Of a stretch of 64,000 bases of DNA, positions 56,960 through 64,000 are shown piece by piece; position 1 is the first letter of the stretch, and every line of letters begins with the position of its first letter. The notes under the pieces were generated by a model. That model ran no database searches, was not told the DNA's origin, and saw nothing but the letters and a program-made list of their open reading frames with translations. This stretch comes from Siphonodentalium dalli (lineage: Eukaryota; Mollusca; Scaphopoda; Gadilida; Siphonodentaliidae). The stretch lies in contig CP136069.1 of NCBI GenBank assembly GCA_032622095.1, positions 204,706,690 to 204,770,689 on the forward strand, written 5' to 3'. The position numbers and the translations under genes are program-made.

Positions 56960-59900
56960 ATCATAAATGAAAGTGTCAATGACACTGTAGCTCGACTTGG
57001 AAAGGGAATAATTTAATGTGTTGCAGTCAATGGAGCGATTATGAATGCGGAAATTTGAAATGTCTAAGTAATACTAGATTATCAACATGAAGAGATATAC
57101 ATGTATATATAAGAGTAAATCCAAGATGGTTGCTGGCGGGTATGTTTTCCAATAAAATTCAAACAATTTGACAGCTTCCATCTAGTAAGATCAATATCAA
57201 GATTAATATGAAGTCTGGAGATGATCGGATGAGGGAAGTGGACTGTAGGGTGTGCCAAAGGATTTAGTCATGCAAAGAGTAAAATCTAAGATGGCTGCCA
57301 GTGGACACGTTTTATAATAATGAAAGTGTCAATGACACTGTAGCTCAACTTAGGTAGGGGAATAATTTAATGGTTGACAGTAAATGGAGGAATAGGAAAG
57401 GTGCTAATTGAAATGTCTAACCTGTGCCAAAGGATTTAGTCATGCAAAGAGTAAACTCCAAGATGGCTGCTGGCGGCCATGTTTTTTTTGGCCAATTGAC
57501 CCCAAAAGGACTCGTTCCCATCTACGTGTCATTGTTAACATCCATGACAAATTTCATGAAGTTCCGACTAAAGCTACAACCTGTAGCCCGTGCCAAAGGA
57601 TTTAGTCATGCAAAGAGTAAAATCCAAGATGGCTGCTGGCAGCCATATATTTTGGCCGAACGACCCCAAAATCACTCGTTCCCATCTACATGTCAATATT
57701 AACATCTATGACATATTTCATGATGATCAGACGAACAGTACGACCTGTAGCCCGCGCCAATGGATTGAATTTTGAAATCCAAGATGGCCACCAGTGGCCA
57801 TGTTTTTTCGACCGAACGACCCCAAAATGACTTGTTCCCATCTACATGTCATTGTTAACATCCTTGACAAATTTCATGAAGTTCCGACCAAAGCTACGAC
57901 CTGTAGCCCGTGCCAAAGGATTTAGTCATGCAAAGAGTAAAATCCAAGATGGCTGCCATGTTTTTTGGCCGAACGACCCCAAAATCACTCGTTCCCATCT
58001 ACATGTCAATATGAACATCCATGACAAATTTCATGATGATCAGACGAACAGTACGACCTGTAGCCCGCACCAATGGATTGAATTTTGAAATCCAAGATGG
58101 CCACCAGCAGCCATGTTTTTTTGCCGAATGACCCCAAAAATGACTCGTTCCCATCTACATGTCATTGGCAACATTCATAACAAATTTCATAAACATCGGA
58201 CCAAAGGTACGACCTGTAGCCCGCGCCAAAGGATTTAGTCATGCAAAGAGTAAAATCCAAGATGGCTGCTGGCAGCCATGTTTTTCGGCCGAACGACACC
58301 AAAATGACTCGTTCCCATCTACATGTCATTGTTAACATCCATGACAAATTTCATGAAGTTCCGACCAAAGCTACAACATGTAGCCCGCACCAAAGGATTT
58401 AGTCATGCAAAGAGTAAAATCCAAGATGGCTGCTGGCAGCCATGTTTTTTGGCCGAACGACCCCAAAATCACTCTTTCCCATCTACATGTCAATATTAAC
58501 ATGCATGACAAATTCCATGATGATAAGACGAACTGTACGACCTGTAGCCCGCGCCAATGGATTGAATTTTGAAATCCAAGATGGCTGCCAAGCGGCAATG
58601 TTTTTTGGCCGAATGACACCAAAATGACTCGTTCCCATCTACATGTCAATGTCAACATTCATGAAAAATTTCATAAAGATCAGAACAAAGGTACGACCTG
58701 TAGCCCGCGCCAAAGGAAATTGTTGACGGACACACGGACGACGGACGCCAAACCATGGCAATAGCTCAAACTTACAAAGTAAGTTGAGCTAATAATAATG
58801 ACCAGTTTTATATCGCGATTAACCAATTACTTTCTCTAACACGCTTGGTACAATATTACCCCAGTCATTTACACAAGCCAACCAATGAACCGGCTGCAGC
58901 CATTGCAGGTACTGCTCTAGTTTGATCAGAACATGCTCTGATATTCATCAGTATGACAAGCTGACTGGTACTCTACTACTCTTATAACGCATGAGTGATA
59001 TGAAACTGACACAGTATGAGCGACCTTGCTCAAGGGTTACAACTTGGCGCGGGTTTTGAAACAGCGAGCAAACCGACAATTGCACGTCGCTCAAAGCGGC
59101 CAAGCCACTGCTGTGTGGAGACTCAATGACCGGCGAAGCGATGCGAACCCATATCGATGTGTTTACAGCAAATACAAGTCCGACACGCTAACCACTGGAC
59201 TACGGAGCTCCACAAGGCCAAATAACCCTAAAATGACTCTTTCCTATCTACATCCCAATGTCAACAGCCATGACAAATTTCATAATGATCTGACAAAAGG
59301 TATGACCTGTAGCCCGTGCCAAAGAAATTGGTCATGCAAAGAGTAAAATCAAAGACGGCCATGTTTTCTTGCCGAAAGACCCCAAAATTACTCATTCCCA
59401 TCTACGTGTCAATATTAACATCCATGACAAATTTCATGATGATCAAACAAACAGTTCGACCTGTAGCCCGTGCTAATGAATTGGATTTTGAAATCCAAGA
59501 TGGCCACTGGTGGCCATGTTTCTTTGCCAAATGACCCCAAAATGACTCGTTCCCATCTACATCTCAATGTCAAACAGTCATGACAAATTTCACAATGATA
59601 CGACCTGTGGCCCATGCCAACAGATTTAGTCATGCAAAGAGTAAAATCCAAGATGGCTGCTGGCAGCCAGGATTTTTGGGCGAATGACCTAAAAATGACT
59701 CGTTCCCATCTACATGTCATTGCTAACATCCATGACAAATTTCATAATGATCTGACCAAAGGTATGACCTGTAGCCCGTGCCAAAGATTTAGTCATGCAA
59801 GGAGTAAAATCCAAGATGGCTGCTGGCGGCCATGTTTTTTGGCCGAATGACCTAAAAATGACTCGTTCCCATCTACATCTCATATTTAACATTCACGACA

Positions 59901-60000
59901 AATTTCATGATGATCAGACCAAAGGTACGACCTGTAGCCCGTATGAAAGGATTTAGTCATGCAAAGAGTAAAATCCAAGATGGCTGCTCAGATGTTTATA
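56960..60000. repeat. Large tandem repeat with CCAAGATGGCTGC motif (about 160-170 bp unit)
   Basis: Roughly 16 diverged units of two alternating kinds. One has GTCATGCAAAGAGTAAAATC, then CCAAGATGGCTGCTGGC. The other has GATTGAATTTTGAAATCC, then AAGATGGCCACCAGTGGCC. Both continue GACCCCAAAATGACTCGTTC, CCATCTACATGTCA, CATGACAAATTTCATGA, and a GACCTGTAGCCCG phrase. It is broken by a unique segment at 58735-59220 that starts with GACGGACACACGGACGACGG and holds a tRNA-like sequence. It is the inverted counterpart of 52040-53345. No real ORF. Confidence 0.85.
59135..59211 (-). pseudogene. tRNA-like sequence (SINE head or tRNA remnant)
   Basis: The minus strand reads GGAGCTCCGTAGTCCAGTGG, then TTAGCGTGTCGGAC, with a good box A (TAGTCCAGTGGTTAG), and further on GGGTTCGCATC, a near box B with two mismatches to GGTTCGANNCC. 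I could not draw a complete cloverleaf. A tRNA-derived SINE head is more likely than a working tRNA gene. Confidence 0.4.
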
Positions 60001-60617
60001 TTTTCTCTTGAATGTAACAGTATTTTCGCAGTTCTTTTTGAGGTTTTTATCTAGGGATTCCATAGAGTTGTTCCAATGTTTCTTGTACAAAATGCTTTAG
60101 TATTAGTTCTCCTGTAATTAAATCTACCGGACGATTCCAATATTCTGATTTTATAATATTCTGATAATTATAATAGAAATCGGTCACAATCATATTCTTC
60201 GAAATATTTCGACTGTTTGCCAGATAAATTTCAGTAATATCCATTGAGAAACAACGGACCAAACGCCACATAACACCCTGCTTACACCTTTTATTTGGAG
60301 CCGGCCTCGGCTTACACTTTATAGTGTGTCCCCATCATAACGTCATAACGCTGCACTAGCATAGCTCCTGTCATAAAAAGGCTAAATACTAGACAAGTAG
60401 TTACACCTTATGAAATGTTCAGGTAATAAGATCAACAAACGATCATGTTGAACTTATTATCTGAACATTTCCCTCAAACAAATAAGACTCCTTCTAAACT
60501 TTTATTGACGGTCATATTTTCATAATTTTCCTGAACTTTAGCTAAATTTGAATAATAGACCATTCCGATGTACATTCTTTTACTTTGTGGGAGAATCCAT
60601 TGGTATGGTATGGAATA
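60001..60617. other. No gene; one hairpin
   Basis: An imperfect palindrome at 60412-60471 (GAAATGTTCAGGTAATAAG mirrored by CTTATTATCTGAACATTTCC). The rest is AT-rich without pattern. Confidence 0.4.
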
Positions 60618-61080
60618 TTATATATTCTATTTTAATTGTGTTAGTTGTAATTATATATTCTATTTTAATTGTGTTGTATGTAATTATATATTCTATTTTA
60701 ATTGTGGGGGCCCCCGGTGGTCCAGTCGGTAGAGTGCCAGGTGGATTACGCTGTCACATGCCGTCCAGCGCTGACGAAGCTGGTTCGAACCCTGTCATAG
60801 GGAGGGTGACCGGAATCGTGTATCTGGGCAAGTTTGTCAGTTACTTTCCGGGGGTCGGTGGTTTCTACACGCAGTGGAACAATTTCCCGGTGAAATTAAG
60901 CCTCTGCGTGGTCTTTCCTCCACCCGTAAAATTGACAACGTCGTGTGTGGCCTAGCGGCTAGAACGACGATAAACCCTAATAAACAACATTTGAATTGTG
61001 TTATATGAAATTATTCTATTTGAATTCTGTTATATGTAATTATATATTCTATTTGAATTGTGTATTAAATATGTAATTAT
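60618..61080. repeat. 33-bp AT-rich minisatellite split by a SINE
   Basis: Units like TATATTCTATTTTAATTGTG plus a TTAGTTGTAATTA remainder: about three copies before 60705 and about three diverged copies after 60990. Confidence 0.7.
60706..60989 (+). mobile_element. tRNA-derived SINE
   Basis: Begins GGGGGCCCCCGGTGGTCCAG with an RNA polymerase III box A-like TGGTCCAGTCGGTAG (60717-60731) and a perfect box B GGTTCGAACCC (60782-60792), about 50 bp apart. A tRNA-unrelated body follows (GTCGGTGGTTTCTACACGCA, GGTCTTTCCTCCACCC), ending in ACCCTAATAAACAAC. SINEs are transcribed by pol III and moved by a partner LINE. The insertion lies inside the 33-bp minisatellite, so the target duplication cannot be told from the repeat. 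The open frame through it is not a gene. Confidence 0.85.
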
Positions 61081-61422
61081 ATTTTCTCATGACAAGTCTG
61101 TGATCTCTATTTCATATTTCACATTTGAATTTTTGGCTTGATAAGGCAGAAAGAGTCAGGTTACTGCGTTTTCAACTTTTCGTTTAACAAAGACAAGGAA
61201 CAGTCTATCGCACTAAATTCAACAATAACTGTCTAAGTTTCTACTTCATGGAAGTAAAAGTACATTTTAATGAATGATTTTCATCTCAAAGTTGACATAA
61301 CGCTTAGTGAATGAAAACTGCAATCTAACTGTCGTCTTGTCATTGTTTTTGTGACTCTCATATCTGTTTATTTGCATGCGCGCAATGTCTCTTGTTGAAT
61401 AGACTGTTTCCTGGTCTAAAGC
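61081..61422. other. No recognisable feature
   Basis: AT-rich spacer between the minisatellite and the next MITE. Confidence 0.3.
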
Positions 61423-61639
61423 TACAGTAATGCCCTAATTAATCGACTCTCTAATCACAGCAGAATTATGGGTAACTTTTCAGGATTTAGTCGGAAATAT
61501 GGCTTGTTGCCATTCATCGGAAAGCTCTCGGGGAGATCTTTCCGATGAATGGCAACAAGCCATATTTCCGACTAAATCCTGAAAAGTTACCCATAATTCT
61601 GCTGTGGTTAGAGAGTCGATTAATTAGGGCATTACTGTA
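61423..61639. mobile_element. 217-bp palindromic MITE, TA-flanked, second full copy
   Basis: TACAGTAATGCCCTAATTAA to TTAATTAGGGCATTACTGTA, same length and structure as 54241-54457. Confidence 0.8.
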
Positions 61640-61735
61640 CACAAATATGAAAACATAGTAACCTGACTCTTCCAGTCTTGATAAGGGGTGCTGTTGCAAA
61701 TTCACCCTCTGGGGACCTCATTCTGCAAATGGGCC

Positions 61736-62812
61736 TCATGTGGTTTGAGGCTGAGGATGGACCCTGGCGTGCCTCTTGAGTTTTGGTAGGGAAGTCGTTA
61801 CCCAACCACATTCATTACACTTCCACTCTAGTTTATGTCCTGTACTTTTGCAGTGGGCTTTCAGCTCCTTTTTATTCTCACAATTTTCCTTACATGTAGA
61901 ACACGTTAACTTTATAACTGTATGCATCGTGGCCATATGGCCATTGAGGTGACGCTTAACATGGAATATCTTGCCACAATCATCGCATTTGAATTCCTCA
62001 TGACTGGTATTATCTGAATTGTTCAATTTATGATAAAATCTATGGTGTGCACTGAGTGTGACTCTGTCCTTAAAAGTTCTGCCGCACATTTCACAGGTCT
62101 TAGCTTCTTGGTTAGACTTATGTGCCATTCTCTGGTGTAACTTCATGGATAAAACATTGTTGAACTTTTTTCCACAAATGTCGCACTCACATGATGTGTC
62201 GGATTCATGTGATTTAACATGCAAGACATATCTCGGTCCTGATTCAAACACGGCGCCACAAATTTTACAAACATTTTGAGAGTGTCCACTTGAGAAATTC
62301 ATGTGACCTCTCAAACCGATTTCTGAAAGGAAGGTTTTATCACAGATTTTACAAGGATACTCCTTGCTCGTATCTGGATGTGAGAATAATTTGTGCCTAG
62401 TGAAACATCTTCTTGGAATAGATTTTCCACATACATCACAGTCATCATACACACCACACATCTTCATGATGTGGTGATTATAACCAGTTATCACAATTTG
62501 TTTGCCACATTTTCCACATTTGATTTTTCTGTTACCTGGTCTCCTTCCAGCATGGGACAAAGTCATATGCTTCTTTCGCTCACATCTGTCATGAAACACT
62601 TCATCACAATAATAACATGCTGTTGCTTCCTGATACTCAGTCTGATGTTTGTGCCGATCTAATACGGATTGACAGTTGAATCTTCGATCACATCCCTGGC
62701 AATTGAATAGCAATTCGGTCACATGACTTTTCTCGTGCTCCCAAAGTCTGGCATGGGTGTCGAGAGACATGCCGCACACATCGCAAATGAATGATCTGCT
62801 CACCCCATGCAC
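61736..62812 (-). CDS. C2H2 zinc-finger protein, last coding exon of a paralogous gene
   Basis: 358 codons plus stop on the minus strand, starting directly after an acceptor (CTTTTTTTAAG|GTGCATGGGG read on the minus strand), the same junction and phase as 45444. So this is not a complete gene: its upstream exon must lie to the right, beyond 64000, and GTG is not a true start. Twelve fingers in the same order as the paralog, including an intact CDVCGKS finger where the other copy has CDIGGKS. The first three fingers are almost identical to the paralog. Later fingers differ mainly in the helix. Ends RVHPQPQTT. Presumed nuclear DNA-binding protein. A half foldback repeat (61697-61733) follows the stop. 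Expression and intactness of the whole gene cannot be judged here. Confidence 0.87.
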   Translation of the reverse strand: MHGVSRSFICDVCGMSLDTHARLWEHEKSHVTELLFNCQGCDRRFNCQSVLDRHKHQTEYQEATACYYCDEVFHDRCERKKHMTLSHAGRRPGNRKIKCGKCGKQIVITGYNHHIMKMCGVYDDCDVCGKSIPRRCFTRHKLFSHPDTSKEYPCKICDKTFLSEIGLRGHMNFSSGHSQNVCKICGAVFESGPRYVLHVKSHESDTSCECDICGKKFNNVLSMKLHQRMAHKSNQEAKTCEMCGRTFKDRVTLSAHHRFYHKLNNSDNTSHEEFKCDDCGKIFHVKRHLNGHMATMHTVIKLTCSTCKENCENKKELKAHCKSTGHKLEWKCNECGWVTTSLPKLKRHARVHPQPQTT

Positions 62813-63220
62813 CTTAAAAAAAGTAATGCTTTATTATTAGCCAATATAGTATATATGGAAAATGAGAAAACCCGTTGCCAACAGGTTGCCCCACATATAT
62901 AAGAGAATGCATTGGCCTACCAAATTTTAAATTATTTTTTTGTTATTGTTAAAGAATGCAAGAAACAATTTAATAAATGATAATTTTTTTTAAAGAATGT
63001 AAAGGTCGCTTAAGGTGACGTCGTTGGTGTTACCATATATAAATGATACTGACATTAAGAACTGGCTATCATATTCTATAGGGCGTATTAAGTCGGAACA
63101 TTAACATTTTATAGTGACCCCGCTAGGCACCGGTTTATTGGTGATCACGTGACTAAACAAAATCTCGAACGCTGATATTAAATTTAAAACCTTTACAAAA
63201 GATCGTGTTTCTAATCATTA

Positions 63221-63604
63221 GGCCAAAACAAAATGAATGCGTGTTTCCCGTAACCCGACTGACGGTCTTTTTAGTACTGCTCCCTGGGGACACATAATTG
63301 TCATTCCTATTTTGTTGGCATCAAACTAGATATTTTATATCTACGATATATTTACTGTTTGGTGAATAATTAAACTTATTTCGTAAAAATATATATAAAT
63401 TATATCTTGTTTGCATATATCAGTTTTATCACCAATTTGTTTGTTGCTTGGGTCATTGTATGGTGTTTGATGGTGGTTAGGCATGGCCCACATGAGACCA
63501 TAAAAAAATAAAATGAAAAAAAATAAAATAAAATGAAAAGCCTACTGCCCGCCCCTATTTTTTTGGGCTCGTTACGGGAAACACGCATTCATTTTGTTTT
63601 GGCC
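63221..63604. mobile_element. PIF/Harbinger-like MITE with TTA TSD
   Basis: Perfect inverted repeats of about 34 bp: GGCCAAAACAAAATGAATGC, then GTGTTTCCCGTAAC, mirrored at the right end. TTA at 63218-63220 and 63605-63607. Termini starting GGC and a 3-bp TWA duplication are the PIF/Harbinger signature. Non-coding. Confidence 0.75.
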
Positions 63605-63767
63605 TTATCCACCACATGTCTAATTATATAATTACATTCAGTGTGTTGGATAAATATGAAGATGTTCACTGTATTATTTCCCAAATAAATTGGTGTCTAT
63701 GCAGGGCTACGCAATAGACGTCATTGCATCAGTCATCAGTGTACGCCATGTACGATGAATTTTCATG

Positions 63768-63860
63768 TTATGTTTGAAAGTTTAGATATCGGGTAAAGAC
63801 TAGTCGACGCAACGCGACTTTTTGGCCTTGACTAGTCGACTTTGAAATTCACTGATCGTT
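63768..63860. repeat. Dispersed ACTAGTCGAC repeat, second copy
   Basis: Matches 33555-33640: GTTATGTTTGAAAGTTTAGA, GACTAGTCGACGCAACGC, GACTTTGAAATTCACTGA. Confidence 0.7.
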
Positions 63861-63914
63861 TCAACACTATAAGTTTCTATAGAAATCTGATAAAATAAAA
63901 CTTTCCAGAGAAGA

Positions 63915-63975
63915 TGAGGCCTAAGCAGAATGAGGTCCCCAGAGGGGAAATGACAGGCACACTAAATTAATTCAG
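63915..63975. mobile_element. Foldback element fragment
   Basis: GAGGCCTAAGCAGAATGAGG, TCCCCAGAGGGGAAATGACA and GGCACACTAAATTAATTCAG: a collapsed copy of the family at 46533-46688. Confidence 0.6.
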
Positions 63976-64000
63976 GCTTGTAAACATATACAACAGAAAT

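Larger units (their letters stand above)
62813..64000 (-). other. Upstream intron of the paralogous zinc-finger gene (partial)
   Basis: The acceptor side repeats the conserved intron end of the first gene (TATTGGCTAATAATAAAGC on the minus strand). A half hairpin with core words lies at 62886-62990 (ATATATAAGAGAATGCATTG, ATTGTTAAAGAATGCAAGAA). Further right are the Harbinger-like MITE, the ACTAGTCGAC repeat and a foldback fragment. Confidence 0.6.

Noticed and set aside
59135-59211. Functional tRNA gene on the minus strand
   Set aside because: Box B has two mismatches and I could not form a full acceptor stem or anticodon arm, so it is listed only as a tRNA-like remnant.
60548-60955. 135-codon plus-strand ORF
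   Set aside because: Runs through the minisatellite and the SINE; SINEs are not translated.

Overview
This looks like nuclear DNA of an animal, most likely a marine invertebrate, with a mollusc (bivalve-like) as the best guess. The grounds are AT-rich repeat-dense DNA, coding exons with GT/AG introns, C2H2 zinc-finger proteins, a non-LTR reverse transcriptase, a tRNA-derived SINE, several MITE and foldback families, and tandem repeats of a style common in mollusc genomes. The phylum is inferred from general appearance, not from a marker gene. Nothing is bacterial: there are no operons, rRNA genes or CRISPR arrays.

Layout. 1-12757: satellite array of about 36 monomers (353 or 343 bp) with a 13-monomer higher-order repeat. 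12758-14540: minisatellite arms in inverted orientation around a pair of hairpins. 14541-17296: non-coding, one 3-copy tandem repeat. 17297-23512: second array of the same satellite, which switches orientation near 17846. 23513-25768: inverted-repeat-bounded and foldback elements. 25769-33324: pieces of non-LTR retrotransposon, one of them split by a 2.94-kb DNA transposon with a clean 8-bp target duplication and a decayed PHD-finger ORF. 33325-36652: dispersed tandem repeats and a TTAA-flanked MITE. 36711-38629: two composite elements built from hairpins and 32-bp minisatellites. 38667-46550: a zinc-finger gene with two large coding exons and an unusual array of micro-exon-like units upstream of its start codon; its intron is filled with transposons. 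46533-61730: dense MITE, foldback and tandem-repeat territory with a broken third copy of the zinc-finger 3' end. 61736-62812: the last exon of a paralogous zinc-finger gene on the minus strand, whose upstream exon lies beyond the window. 62813-64000: its upstream intron, with a PIF/Harbinger-like MITE.

Only the zinc-finger genes look like host genes under protein-level constraint. Their last exons are near-identical in the first fingers but differ in later fingers mainly at helix positions expected to touch DNA. Together with the local duplications and the repeat load, this suggests a rapidly evolving zinc-finger family, possibly directed at repeats; the last step is inference.

The most unusual signal is a family of palindromic hairpins (about 75-80 bp). 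They occur in oppositely oriented pairs around a short core, sit inside several unrelated repeat contexts, and show compensatory base changes in the apical stem.
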